A program made the translations under genes and the position numbers. Of a stretch of 37,532 nucleotides of DNA, positions 25,901 through 34,016 are shown piece by piece (position 1 is the stretch's first letter; each line of letters opens with the position of its first letter). Origin of the DNA: Nitrospiria bacterium (GTDB taxonomy: Bacteria > Nitrospirota > Nitrospiria > DASWJH01); NCBI GenBank assembly GCA_036397255.1, contig DASWJH010000005.1, forward strand, positions 1 through 37,532, written 5' to 3'. The notes under the pieces were generated by a model that ran no database searches, was not told where the DNA came from, and saw only the letters and a program-made list of their open reading frames with translations.

Positions 25901-26074
25901 ATCGGCGCTGGCACCCACGTAAACAGTGGCGATGATGACCGATGCGTTTTCGCTTCGGGGATATTGACGGACGCTCAGCGTCTTCCAGGCCTGCAGGCCT
26001 GCAATGATGATCACAACATTGACCACGATGGCCAAGACTGGACGGCGTACGAAAATATCGGTAAAAAATTTCAT
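22910..26074 (-). CDS. RND multidrug efflux permease (HAE1 type)
   Basis: This 1054-aa inner-membrane proton-driven trimeric pump resembles AcrB/MexB-type transporters. It starts with the canonical FFTDIFVRRPVLAIVVN, and the TM4 proton-relay pair is in LSVGLVVDDAIVVVENAERH near residue 405. Full length and both duplicated halves with large periplasmic loops are present. The sequence favours the HAE1 (hydrophobic/amphiphilic drug) rather than the metal (HME) group. It follows its adaptor by 12 bp. No TolC-like outer-membrane factor is in the window, so an unlinked one must serve. GC content appears higher than in flanking intergenic DNA. Confidence 0.94.
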   Translation of the reverse strand: MKFFTDIFVRRPVLAIVVNVVIIIAGLQAWKTLSVRQYPRSENASVIIATVYVGASADLVRGFVTTPLERSISSADGIDYVESKSLSGLSLITARLKLNYDSTKALADITAKVNQVRNELPPEAEVPSISIQSADSEFAAAYLSFSSEILSQSEITDYLVRIAQPRLAALTGVQRTEFFGARTFAMRVWLKPAQMAALNVSPAQVRAALDANNYLAAIGSTKGAFVQVNLTANTDLHTAEEFKQIIIRRENDTIVRLQDVAEVELGAEDYDTEVSFNGKSAVFMGIHALPNANIIEVVNRVRTELDAIKRDVPKGLEVGIGYDTSEYVNSAIHEVVGTLTDTLTIVVIVIFLFLGSFRSVLVPVIAIPVSLIGGIFLMQLFGFTLNLLTLLAIVLSVGLVVDDAIVVVENAERHLRLGRTPFQAALIGARELIGPIIAMTITLAAVYTPIGLQGGLTGALFREFALTLAGAVTISGIVALTLSPMMAAKLFRSAEREERGFTGWVNHHFDRLRRVYGGMLDRTLNARPAVYMVWIILSLMTFPMYMFSPKELAPVEDQGFMFGIINNSANASADQKSHFGRAAQQVFLSAPERDLTFQLLMSPSDPFAAALGVGGFSGMVVKPWNQRTRSIKEILPEMQAKLSAIPGLQIFASRPPALPGGGNFPVEFIIASTEEPERMLGIAEELQMKAMESGLFYFPPEIDLKYDQPQSEIVLDHQKVAMLGLNNAQIGADLGAAVGGNYVNRFNIDGRAYKVIPQIVRAERLNPDQLTDIYVRGPNNQLVSLSTFATIRDSTVPRSLNRFQQLNAIKLSGMTAQLDEALKVLENAAREILPPGYTIDYTGESRQLRTEGGKFLPALGLAILMIFLVLAVQFNSFRDPFVILLGSAPLAMFGALIFTALKMPNPDLSYWTDGWTTTMNIYAQVGLVTLVGLVAKNGILIVEFANKLQESGSDKLSAIKEAAMTRLRPVLMTSVATVAGHFPLTLVDGPGAAARNSIGLVLVGGMTIGTIFTLFVVPSLYMLIAKNHPSPPIPELPSESAGEPGSLDTMAHER

Positions 26075-26086
26075 AGGAGTGTCCGG

Positions 26087-27226
26087 TCAGGTATTACCTG
26101 GTTTCGGGAAAAAATGAAATTGGGGGGCGAGTGTGTTATCGATGACCACAGCCATCCCCGGCCGGAGTTTGAAAGTACCCGTGGAAACGATTCTTTCACC
26201 GATCTTGAGGCCTTCGGTGACAATGACGAAATCACCCTGTCGCGCCCCAAGACGCACGAACTGCTGCCGGACAACAAAAGGCTTCGCTCCGTCCGGACCT
26301 GCCTGTCCTTCTTCAATAACGAAGATGGAGTCCCCGAAGGGTGCGTGGAGCACCGCGGTTGAGGGGATGAACAGTACCCGTCTGGAGCTTTCGAGAATGG
26401 TATCAACGGAGACGAACATACCGGGTCTCATTCGCCCTTTAGGATTGTCCAGGGTCGCTTGGACACGAAGGTTTCTCGTTTCGGGATCGATATCCGGGTT
26501 AATAGCGGTGATCTGGCCTTCGAACGGCTCCTCGGGAAAGGAGTCAGACGACACGGCCACTTTCAGGCCCTTTTCCAAATCACGCAATCGCTGTTGCGGC
26601 AATGAGAATTCAACATACACCGGGTCGAGGGAATAAAGCGACACCACCGGATTCCCCTTTTCGAGAAATTGCCCAACGCTGATCAGTCGGATGCCAAGCT
26701 TCCCGGAAAATGGGGCTCGCACGGTCTTTTTAGATATAACCGCTTGGATATTTTCCAATTGGGCATTGGCCTGCTTTAAGTTGTTGTTGGCTGAATCGAA
26801 ATGGGTCTGGGAAACACTTCGGGTGACCATAAGGTCCTGAGCGCGTTGGAAAGAAATGAGGGCCAATTCGGCAGCTGCCTCGGCCGCACGCAACTCTGCT
26901 TTCTCGATTTCAACATCAAGTTGAACCAGAACCTCCCCGGCTTTCACCACGGAACCCGGCTCGAAGGTGATCTTGCGAACAATTCCTTCGGCCTCGGCAC
27001 TGACCACGGTTCCCTGAACGGCCTTAACGGTTCCAACCGAAGAAATGCGGGGCTGCCATATTTCTTCGCGAACCTCGGTGACGTTCACCGGCTCCGGTGG
27101 TATCACCATTTGGGAAGCGGCAACACCCATTGCCTTGAATTGGAGAACCTTAATCCCAACGATGCCGCCGGCAATCAAAAGAACGATGATCACACCGAAG
27201 ACAACCCAACGAATTTTGTTTCCCAT
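26087..27226 (-). CDS. RND periplasmic adaptor (membrane fusion protein)
   Basis: This 379-aa protein has one N-terminal membrane anchor (about 5-27) followed by the usual adaptor order. The lipoyl half is GTVVSAEAEGIVRKITFEPG, a coiled-coil hairpin rich in Ala/Glu lies about 110-165, and then comes VRAPFSGKLGIRLISVGQFL and beta-barrel and membrane-proximal domains. ATG 27226 with AAAAGGGAAAAA before it is preferred over TTG 27256, which gives an extra non-family extension. It joins the RND pump to an outer-membrane channel. The gene leads a two-gene operon. Confidence 0.92.
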   Translation of the reverse strand: MGNKIRWVVFGVIIVLLIAGGIVGIKVLQFKAMGVAASQMVIPPEPVNVTEVREEIWQPRISSVGTVKAVQGTVVSAEAEGIVRKITFEPGSVVKAGEVLVQLDVEIEKAELRAAEAAAELALISFQRAQDLMVTRSVSQTHFDSANNNLKQANAQLENIQAVISKKTVRAPFSGKLGIRLISVGQFLEKGNPVVSLYSLDPVYVEFSLPQQRLRDLEKGLKVAVSSDSFPEEPFEGQITAINPDIDPETRNLRVQATLDNPKGRMRPGMFVSVDTILESSRRVLFIPSTAVLHAPFGDSIFVIEEGQAGPDGAKPFVVRQQFVRLGARQGDFVIVTEGLKIGERIVSTGTFKLRPGMAVVIDNTLAPQFHFFPKPGNT

Positions 27227-27763
27227 TTTTTCCCTTTTGGTCAGTTCGATCGTCAAATTTCAAAACGCTGCGCATCAAGCATGTACGGTTACATTTTTCT
27301 CATTGAAGCTGTGATGTTGTTTGGAAAATACAATGTTTTTAGCCGGTCTTTTCCGATTGTCATACATGTAGACTCAAGATTTGAAGTTTACCTCAGTTCT
27401 CAAACTGACGTCAATTACCAATGCCAAATCGTTTAAGGTATCATTTTGGGGGAATTTTAGACAAGTAATGGATGGTTAATTGAGTACGGTTTATTGAGGT
27501 CCTGCTACAGGGCTATCATATTGCCTTCCGTGTCTGTAACTTGGGCATATAAACCCATATCGGCGATTTGCACTTTGGACAATAAGCAACATTCCCCACC
27601 TTCCTAGATTGGTTAAAAACCATTGACACAATCAAATAGGTATATAACAATGTTGCTTTGGAACAACTAGGTTAAAAAAATCCAAAGGCCACTCTTGACG
27701 CCATCTTTTGCGGGTCTCGCTGACCCAACGCGACGGGCAAAAGATTAACAAGTCATAGAGGAT
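27227..27763. other. Divergent intergenic region
   Basis: It holds the candidate RND promoter-operator at 27385-27414. A TTGACA at 27623-27628 followed by an AT-rich TATATAAC gives no standard spacing. TGGTT-AAA-AACCA at 27610-27622 is a short inverted repeat ahead of the plus-strand gene. No gene is visible. Confidence 0.5.
27385..27414 (-). promoter_or_regulatory. Candidate RND operon promoter with operator
   Basis: On the minus strand, -35 TTGACG (27414-27409) and -10 TAAACT (27390-27385) are 18 bp apart. The spacer contains TCAGTT-TGAG-AACTGA (27408-27393), a perfect 6-bp inverted repeat such as TetR-type repressors bind. The leader to the adaptor start would be about 150 nt. Confidence 0.45.
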
Positions 27764-28201
27764 GTGGTGAACGATAAAACTTTGGGTGGAATTCCCCGTA
27801 GTTTTTGGGCTATCGGGGTGGTGGCCCTGATCTGGAATGTGATGGGCTTCCTAAATTTCTTCGGGAAGATGAATCCAGGCGTGGTCAGTTCAATGCCCAA
27901 ATCTCACCGAGCCATCATCGAAGGCCGACCGGTATGGGGCACCGGTGGCTTTGCCATCGCCGTTTTCGGCGGTGCAATTGGCTGCCTTCTGCTTCTGCTC
28001 AGAAAGTCGGCTGCGTTCTATTTGTTTATCGCATCGTTGCTTGGGGTGATAGTAACCATGATCCATACCATCGGGCTGGCCGGTTCAAAATTTGCTTTCA
28101 GCCCCTTCGAGATCTTCATGATGATTCTAATGCCGCTGGTGGTGGCTGCGTTTTTGATCTGGTATTCGAAGCAAGCTGAGAAAAAGGGTTGGATCGGCTA
28201 A
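27764..28201 (+). CDS. Small four-helix membrane protein
   Basis: This 145-aa protein has helices at about 14-33, 61-79, 86-106 and 114-134. Motifs are PRSFWAIGVVALIWNVMGFLNF at the start and the loop HRAIIEGRPVWGTGGFAIAVFGGAIGC. Similar proteins are widely annotated only as hypothetical or, without evidence, as sugar transporters. The start is GTG 27764 or GTG 27767; the second has the better spacing from AGAGG. It is single-gene, divergent from the RND operon. Function is unknown. Confidence 0.7.
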   Translation: MVNDKTLGGIPRSFWAIGVVALIWNVMGFLNFFGKMNPGVVSSMPKSHRAIIEGRPVWGTGGFAIAVFGGAIGCLLLLLRKSAAFYLFIASLLGVIVTMIHTIGLAGSKFAFSPFEIFMMILMPLVVAAFLIWYSKQAEKKGWIG

Positions 28202-28375
28202 GAACAAGGATGTTTTGGAAATTGTTGTTTATTCGAATAGCCGGTAAATTCTGGACACCGTCTTTGCTTACCTTGGTCCGAACCCAGCCTAAAGACCTAA
28301 ATGAGATCTTGCTCTCAATGGACCAAGAGCAGATTTGATTCTTTTTCCTTTTTTATTTAATTTTAAACCCAACCC

Positions 28376-29174
28376 TTATGCTGGCCTGGTTCCGGTCACT
28401 ATGTGTGCGGGGGAATCAAAGACGACATCACCCGGATCATCCACAAAAGGCCGGAGGACTTTTTCGGCTTCTTCCAAAATTTGTTGGATCTGCTCCTCGG
28501 TCGGCAGAACCCCCATGACGGGCAGCCATCCCCGCAGGTCTGCCTCAACCATTACCCGAACATTTGGAAAACGGGCTGTTCCTTGGTGAGTGGTCACCGT
28601 GACTGAGGAAAAACCGGCTTTTTCAACTAAAGCTGCCAGCTCCTGGGGATCCCCAAGAACGAAGGGCGCCCCTAAAGCATTTGCTGCAGGAGAACCTGCT
28701 ATCCGTTCCAGTAAATCTACTTCAGCCGCATACCCAGGTATGGTCAAGGGAATCCCAAACCGCAATGCCCAAATGTCCTCCCGGGGTCAACACCCGAAAC
28801 ATTTCACGAAGAGCTTGGGGACGGTCCGTAAAAAACATAAGACCAAATTGACTCACTACGGTATCGAAGGATTGATCCGGAAAGGGAAGCGACTCCGCCC
28901 TTCCCTGGCGCCACTTGATTGAGGGAGCATGGCGTTCTGCAATGTGTAGCATCCCCGGATTGAGGTCCAGCCCAAAAACAGCTCCTGAGGAACCCACCCG
29001 CAAGGAGGCTTCACGGGCGAGGACCCCGGTCCCGCACGCCACATCCAGAACCCGCTGTCCCGGTTTTATATTGGCCGCTTCCAAAAGACGCGGAGGTCAT
29101 TCCAGGAACAAAGCCGGAACGAAAAGATTATCATACGCGGCGGCAATCTGCTCTTGCAAATAAATATCACTCAT
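28376..29174 (-). pseudogene. Class I SAM methyltransferase, broken by nonsense and frameshift
   Basis: From ATG 29174 the frame reads MSDIYLQEQIAAAYDNLFVP, then meets TGA at 29099-29097 (codon 26) where relatives have Trp (LFLE-W-PPRLL). It continues in the same frame with VLDVACGTGVLAREA (motif I), GLDLNPGM and FDTVVSQFGLMFF. Near 28738 one base is missing after WDSLDHT, and the rest (PGYAAEVDLLERIAG to the stop at 28376) is in another frame. Restored, it is a ubiquinone/menaquinone-type methyltransferase of about 265 aa. Both lesions make it a pseudogene unless the assembly is at fault. Confidence 0.82.
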
Positions 29175-29362
29175 CGGTTACTCTTCTTATATTCCAATCG
29201 CATCGACCTCCTAAAATTTTCTTGGCGGTGGTCTAGATTAAAAAAACTTGGGCGAAAAACCCATTGAGAACGTATTATTTTAATTATTTTTTAATAAATT
29301 TCCAATCTCTTAATTTGGTCCGCCCCAACCGGAAAACGGCCCCTGAAGGTTCAAAATATAAT

Positions 29363-29391
29363 TTGACATTACAACTTTTAAGTTGTATATT
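29363..29391 (+). promoter_or_regulatory. hicAB promoter and operator
   Basis: The -35 TTGACA (29363-29368) and -10 TATATT (29386-29391) are exactly 17 bp apart. The spacer contains ACAACTT-TT-AAGTTGT (29371-29386), a perfect 7-bp inverted repeat. This is the expected layout for HicB autorepression. The hicA GTG starts at 29397, so the transcript is nearly leaderless. Confidence 0.72.
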
Positions 29392-29396
29392 GATTT

Positions 29397-29580
29397 GTGA
29401 CCGGAAAACAGATGATAAAGGTCCTTAAAGAAAAGGGGTGGGTCTTAGACAGGGTTAAAGGAAGCCACCACATTATGATCTAGGGGGAGTAAAACCGTGG
29501 TTGTGCCAGTTCATGGATCTAGCGATTTGGCGAAAGGAACATTAAACCACATTTTAAAATTTACAGGATTAAAAAAATGA
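29397..29580 (+). pseudogene. hicA: hicA toxin, frameshifted
   Basis: From GTG 29397 the frame reads TGKQMIKVLKEKGW and KGSHHIM (the catalytic His of HicA mRNA interferases), then hits TAG near 29479. A different frame resumes SKTVVVPVHGSSDLAKGTL and HILKFTGLKK, ending at TGA 29578-29580. A single base change of length near 29477 would restore a normal HicA of about 60 aa. The stop overlaps the hicB ATG as ATGA, as in intact hicAB operons. The toxin is therefore inactive unless the sequence is wrong. Confidence 0.78.
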
Positions 29581-30029
29581 TCTCTTATCCAGCAATTATA
29601 AAATATGACAAAGCAGACAAAAACTATTTGGTGGAATTCCCGGATCTTCCCGGGTGCGTGACATTTGGCCGTACATTGGAAGAAGCAAAACAAAACGCAG
29701 AAGAAGCACTCTCAGGATATTTAGAGTCTATTTTTGATCGAGGTTTTAAGGTTCCTCCTCAGAAAAAAAAGAAGGGAAAAAATATTTATTATATTACACC
29801 GGAACCCTCCATTGAGATTCCTCTGATGCTCCGATTAATTCGAGAGCAAGAAAATTTAACCCAAGAAAAGGCTGCCCGCCTTTTGGCCTATTCCTACCAA
29901 AACTACCAGAAACTTGAAAATTTAAAATTATCCAACCCAACAATTAAAACCCTCCAAAAGGTACTGGGAAAACTAGGGAAACGCCTTATTATTAAAGTCG
30001 AAGAAAAAAAGAAAGTTTCAAGAAAATGA
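29577..30029 (+). CDS. hicB: HicB antitoxin
   Basis: This 150-aa antitoxin and autorepressor has an N-terminal HicB fold: SYPAIIKYDKADKNYLVEFP, DLPGCVTFGRTLEEAKQNAEEAL (about 20-47). It also has a C-terminal helix-turn-helix (about 80-140: RLIREQENLTQEKAARLLAY, NPTIKTLQKVLGKLGKRLI). It is intact while its toxin gene is frameshifted. It overlaps hicA by 4 bases. The DNA-binding half presumably recognises the inverted repeat in the promoter. Retention of an antitoxin without toxin may provide immunity to related toxins, or it may simply be waiting to decay (inference). Confidence 0.88.
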   Translation: MISYPAIIKYDKADKNYLVEFPDLPGCVTFGRTLEEAKQNAEEALSGYLESIFDRGFKVPPQKKKKGKNIYYITPEPSIEIPLMLRLIREQENLTQEKAARLLAYSYQNYQKLENLKLSNPTIKTLQKVLGKLGKRLIIKVEEKKKVSRK

Positions 30030-30072
30030 ACCTGCACTTGGTCCGACCCCGGGCGTAGAATTGATCCTTTTC

Positions 30073-31578
30073 TTATTGAACACTCAAGCACTGGTAATCT
30101 GAAAGATCATCGCTGGTTTGATCCGGTTTCCAGAAATCTTTCTCCCAAAAATCAAAATCATTGAAGTCCCCATGCCGCTGGGGGGCCAAATCCTTCATAT
30201 TTTTCCCAACGCCGAAAACCTTGATATGGATCTGGGACCGGAAGTCATAGGTGCTCTGAGCGTTGCCGCTTAAACCCGGTGTAGTATGAACGGCCCTCAT
30301 CAGATTACTGAACCTCCCCACCGTCTTATCCAACGAGGTTTCCGGACGGGAAAGAAACTGGTCGATCCAGACGAGCAGTGATCCCCGCATGGGCGGATCG
30401 ATCCAAAGATATTTGTCTCCCCAACGGTCGCGGATTTCGGCAAGGGGATGCAGGACCAGGTGATAGACCTGGGTCTGAGGATGGGCCTTGAGATACGGAA
30501 AAATCGTGTCCTGATAATCCCGGACACTCGTCGCACCAGCCATATACACGATATTTTCAAAGTTCAAGCTGAAACTTCGTATGATTTCGTTCATCACGAT
30601 GGTTCCCATGCTGTGGCCCACCAGCGTAATCTCCCATTCCTCCGGGTTTTCATCCACGGTATCTTTTAACGCTTTCATAAACCGGTAAAGCCCCCCCGAT
30701 TGGTCCGTCCGGGGGGTTCCCCTAAAAAATTCATCCTCCGTATAGAAAAGCATTCGGGCATTCCGGTTCATCATCTCCCATGAGTTGGTTCCAAAGGTAT
30801 CCAAAGCCACAGGTGTCAGAACCCATTTAAAAGGAAGGGTCAGAATATACGTCCCAAGGCTGTCCACAAATTCACCATTCGTCCGCTGATCCGGTCCAAA
30901 GGAAATCGCCAGGGCCGGGTTCGATGTATTCCCTGAACCGCCCTCCTCCCGATACTCCTTCTCAAGGGCCTTTGCCGTGCAGATTTCATTATAGTAGGGC
31001 TTCAAAAAAGGGAATGTGAGCATATCGTTATAAATCTGAGCCAATGACACCATCGGGGCGCGAACCACTCCCCGGGCGATATCGGCACCTAAATAAAAAG
31101 GCCCCAATGGGGACAGCCACCAGTCCCAATCCCTCCCCTGCCTCACCCAGAGCAGATGACTCAGGTAGCTGGAAGGCAAAGACGATTGCCAGTTCACAAA
31201 GACCGGATAGTAACCCGCTTTTAAAATCTTGGGACTCAAATCACGGGCCCGTTCAAGAGTCGATTTTTGAGTGTTCAACCCCCCGTGGATATAGAAAAGA
31301 ACTTTTCGCTTTCCGTTTGAGTCCTTAGGATGGTTCTTCAGAGCGGTGGTAACCTGTTCAAAGTAAAGGGAGGGATCATCAATGGGCGAGTAGCGGAATC
31401 CCGGAATTTTCAGGCCCAGCATGTTATCCGTCGGATCAACCAGGCGTCCCCTTTTATCAAACATCACGACGTTTTCAAGAGGGATGTTCTTCACCATACA
31501 CGCGGACTGGGACATTATGCCGATCAGGGTAAAACCGAAAAGTATCCGCAACGTTAGCTTTAAAATGAAGTTTCGCAC
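30073..31578 (-). CDS. Alpha/beta-hydrolase-fold lipoprotein
   Basis: This 501-aa protein has an N-terminal hydrophobic signal and a probable lipobox (MSQSAC, Cys27). KVLFYIHGGLN (about 92-102) is the strand-loop before the oxyanion region, and LVGHSMG (about 319-325) is the nucleophile elbow with Ser in GHSMG. A late FGVGKNMKDLAPQRHGDFNDF (about 455-475) may supply the catalytic His. The fold resembles lipases/esterases of the DUF900-like or GPI-deacylase type, but I do not recognise a named family. It converges with hicB 43 bp away. It is a single gene; the substrate is unknown. Confidence 0.78.
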   Translation of the reverse strand: MRNFILKLTLRILFGFTLIGIMSQSACMVKNIPLENVVMFDKRGRLVDPTDNMLGLKIPGFRYSPIDDPSLYFEQVTTALKNHPKDSNGKRKVLFYIHGGLNTQKSTLERARDLSPKILKAGYYPVFVNWQSSLPSSYLSHLLWVRQGRDWDWWLSPLGPFYLGADIARGVVRAPMVSLAQIYNDMLTFPFLKPYYNEICTAKALEKEYREEGGSGNTSNPALAISFGPDQRTNGEFVDSLGTYILTLPFKWVLTPVALDTFGTNSWEMMNRNARMLFYTEDEFFRGTPRTDQSGGLYRFMKALKDTVDENPEEWEITLVGHSMGTIVMNEIIRSFSLNFENIVYMAGATSVRDYQDTIFPYLKAHPQTQVYHLVLHPLAEIRDRWGDKYLWIDPPMRGSLLVWIDQFLSRPETSLDKTVGRFSNLMRAVHTTPGLSGNAQSTYDFRSQIHIKVFGVGKNMKDLAPQRHGDFNDFDFWEKDFWKPDQTSDDLSDYQCLSVQ

Positions 31579-31672
31579 AACACCCTCCGCAGTTGGAAAT
31601 TTTTAAGGAAGAGGTTAAGAACCTTAACCCAACACGAACCAAGGAGAGATTCGAACTTTCTTTGAAAAAGTA

Positions 31673-31699
31673 GTCATTCCCGCAAAAGCGGGAATCCAG
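31673..31699. repeat. Interspersed palindromic repeat
   Basis: GTCATTCCCGCAAAAGCGGG followed by AATCCAG: a short form with loop AAAA. The rest of 31579-31847 is AT-rich without a visible gene. Confidence 0.75.
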
Positions 31700-31847
31700 T
31701 TTATTTTAGTCCAATCTTTGACCTCTAACTTTATGCGCCATGGACAACCAGCGATTTGACCTCTTTTTTTTAAAAAGCAATAAGCAAAACCTTTCCCCTC
31801 GACTTTAAGAAATACTTTTTTAAAAGGTGAAAGTATTTTTATAAATT

Positions 31848-32600
31848 TTACAACCCTTTCTTCTTTGGCCCCTTGTATAAATCTGGGAAGGTTTCAGAAT
31901 AGTCTTTCCCAAAAAAACTTGCCAGATCTGGAAACATATTATAAGCAGCCTCATAACTCTTATTATCAAAGGGTCTTGCAAATAAATTTGTACCAATCCT
32001 AAAAGGATTAAGAAAACGGGTACCATGGGGATGTGTCTGTTCCAACTTTATGGCCCCGCTAATTGTTAAAAAATAGAAAGAGGATTTATTAAAAAATATC
32101 TCGAAAACAAAATCCTCGATATAAATTAGCTCTCCCAAATTTTCAAATTTCAAAAAATCGCTGAAATAAAAAACAGTTCTAGCTTCTTTGTCTGGCAAAA
32201 CAACAAAAAACCCAGGGCCACGGTCTGGGTCACTGTCGCATATGACCGTGATGGGTTGAAACCCCCTATTTGAGTTCTTCAAGGTAACCGGTGTGGAGAA
32301 CTTAGAATTTAAATAATTTTTTTGAATTTTGATTTTAATATATCCTCTATTGTTGTTAAATATTTGGTCTTGAAGGATTTGAACCCCCTCAAATCCAACC
32401 AATTCTTTATTTTCCTTGTCAGTCAGAATTGCTTTAAATTCATTCTTTAATTCTTCAGATGAAAGGTCATTTCGGAATTCTGTATTTATCCTATTTCCAT
32501 ACCAAACCGTGATTCCACCAACAACCGTTCCAAGGCCAATGATAATATAACCGAATATTGTTATTAGAGTTCCTGGTTCCATAGCTTTATTTAATTTCAC
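31848..32600 (-). CDS. Hypothetical membrane-anchored protein
   Basis: This 250-aa protein has one N-terminal helix (about 11-34) and a soluble domain rich in Phe, Asn, Lys and Ile, whose codons are noticeably more AT-rich than those of neighbours. I recognise no family. The block VLPDKEARTVFYFSDFLKF and the basic end GPKKKGL are visible. The start may be ATG 32600 or ATG 32582 (MEPGTLITIF). The low GC content and isolation among repeats suggest recent acquisition. Confidence 0.6.
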   Translation of the reverse strand: MKLNKAMEPGTLITIFGYIIIGLGTVVGGITVWYGNRINTEFRNDLSSEELKNEFKAILTDKENKELVGFEGVQILQDQIFNNNRGYIKIKIQKNYLNSKFSTPVTLKNSNRGFQPITVICDSDPDRGPGFFVVLPDKEARTVFYFSDFLKFENLGELIYIEDFVFEIFFNKSSFYFLTISGAIKLEQTHPHGTRFLNPFRIGTNLFARPFDNKSYEAAYNMFPDLASFFGKDYSETFPDLYKGPKKKGL

Positions 32601-32913
32601 TTTTACAGCCTAATAATGTTTTTATAATAAATCTCCTATAAAAGGTTTTTTGATGATTTCCACAGAAATAATTCTTTTAGTATGAATTTTTAAGATTTTT
32701 TCCTAAAATTTTGTATTCGGATATTCGTGTCAGCCTTGGCAAATTGGCTTTTTCCATCCCCATTTATAAACCTCATGATTTTTTTTATTTTCGCAAAAGT
32801 ATATTAAAATCCCTAAAACAACTCAAGGTAATTTATTAGGGGGGTTCTGTTTGAAAAACGTTGGAGGAATGAGGTTAGAGGTTTGAGGCAAGGGTCTAAA
32901 TAATAAAACCTCT

Positions 32914-32965
32914 GGATTCCTGCCTGCCGGCGGGCGGGCCCGATAGAATCATTCGGGAATGACGG
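32914..32965. repeat. Interspersed palindromic repeat, GC insert form
   Basis: GGATTCCTGCCTGCCGGCGG ... ATCATTCGGGAATGACGG. Nearly identical to the copy at 33136. Confidence 0.75.
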
Positions 32966-33135
32966 CCAATAGAATACGTTGGAGGTTTGAGGGGGGAGGC
33001 AAACCCTTGAAAAATCGTGAAGGGTAAAGGGTAAAGAGTAAAGGGCTAGGCGAAAAAAATAATTTCTATCCAACCAGCCCCCGCCTGCCGGGGCGGGCAG
33101 GGCCCCTTACAAAGGGGAGGTTTTTAAATAATTCT

Positions 33136-33187
33136 GGATTCCTGCCTGCCGGCGGGCGGGCCCGATAAAATCATTCGGGAATGACGG
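33136..33187. repeat. Interspersed palindromic repeat, GC insert form
   Basis: Same structure as the copy at 32914, differing at about one base, 222 bp away in the same orientation. Confidence 0.75.
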
Positions 33188-33285
33188 AGGGGGGGGCGGG
33201 AATGAGGGAGGGGAAGATACATCATCCACCCCCCACCTACCTTCCCCCCATCGAGGTGGGAGGAATTAAAAGGGAAATTCATCTT

Positions 33286-33316
33286 GATTCCCGATAGAAT
33301 CATTCGGGAATGACGG
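33286..33316. repeat. Interspersed palindromic repeat, short form
   Basis: GATTCCCGATAGAATCATTC followed by GGGAATGACGG. It lacks the GC-rich insert of the two preceding copies. Confidence 0.75.
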
Positions 33317-33462
33317 CCAATAGAATACGTTGGAGGATTTAGGCGTTCTTTGGAAAAAACGTCAGGGGTGAAGCGTAAGGCGTAAGGGAAAAAAAACAAG
33401 AAAAACGAAAAAAACAAAAAAAACTAGACAAGCCAAATGCCGTTCTATAGGAATTTTCCGGT

Positions 33463-33654
33463 TCAATTGGGATCGGCTCTTTCGCTTTCTTTAAAGCTTT
33501 TGATATGAAGTTTAATCGCGGCTTGGATATTCTTTTTGGTTTCTTCGATAGTTTTACCTTGAGAAAAACATCCAGGAAGCGCCGGAACCGATGCATAGTA
33601 TCCTTTTCCGTTTTCCTCAGGAAGAATATCCACCGTATAGCGATAAAGGGCCAT
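33463..33654 (-). CDS. Solitary HicB-like protein
   Basis: This 63-aa protein has the HicB N-terminal fold only: YRYTVDILPEENGKGYYASV, ALPGCFSQGKTIEETKKNIQ, AAIKLHIKSFKE. ATG 33654 was chosen because GAGGGAAAG precedes it; an upstream TTG adds a basic tail. No hicA-like frame lies on either side. Such short HicB proteins often occur alone, and their role is uncertain; an orphan antitoxin is the simplest reading. There is no DNA-binding domain, so it would need a partner for autoregulation. Confidence 0.82.
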   Translation of the reverse strand: MALYRYTVDILPEENGKGYYASVPALPGCFSQGKTIEETKKNIQAAIKLHIKSFKESERADPN

Positions 33655-33905
33655 TTTTCTTTCCCTCAATTTTTTCAACAATTAAAGGAAACGGGATCTT
33701 CACCCGCTCCCTCGCTCGGAAAATTATTCTTGCTCTCCCCAGGGGGCCAGCCCCCATTAAAACTGCGTGAGTGGTAAGGGGTAAGGCGTGAGGCGTGAGG
33801 CGAAGAGAAAATTTCTACCCTCCCTTAATCTTCCCTTACAAAGGGAGGGAGATTGACCTCCGAACCCCCAGAGCGCCCAGAAAGGCTGCGTCTTCACTTT
33901 TGGCT

Positions 33906-33946
33906 ATTAACCTTTAACTTTTTTAAGTTAAAAGTCATAGGTTAAT
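33906..33946. other. AT-rich compound hairpin
   Basis: TTTAACTT-TTTT-AAGTTAAA (33913-33932) is nested inside ATTAACC...GGTTAAT (33906-33912 and 33940-33946). The inner stem is perfect over 8 bp. Its role is unknown; it may be a remnant of a mobile element end or a weak terminator. Confidence 0.45.
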
Positions 33947-34016
33947 AAGTATCTGCGGAAGCAGATCTTGGAGCGGGAAACGGGACCTGCCTGCCCTGCC
34001 TCTCCGGCAGGGGGGC

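Larger units (their letters stand above)
32601..33462. other. Repeat-rich intergenic region
   Basis: No gene is supported. The frames here read through repeats. It holds three palindromic repeats (32914, 33136 and 33286). Purine-rich strings such as GTAAAGGGTAAAGAGTAAAG occur at 33020-33045 and a GGGGTGAAGCGTAAGGCGTAAGG string at 33366-33388. The hairpin-like CCCCTTACAAAGGGG is at 33102-33116. It looks like a landing site for small repeats. Confidence 0.6.

Noticed and set aside
29097-29099. TGA read as Trp (code change)
   Set aside because: TGA ends several intact genes here (for example hicB and vapB), and the same gene also has a frameshift, so decay explains it better.
32914-33316. CRISPR-like spacing of three similar repeats
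   Set aside because: Spacers are unequal (about 170 and 100 bp), the repeats are palindromic intergenic elements found all over the window, and there are no cas genes.
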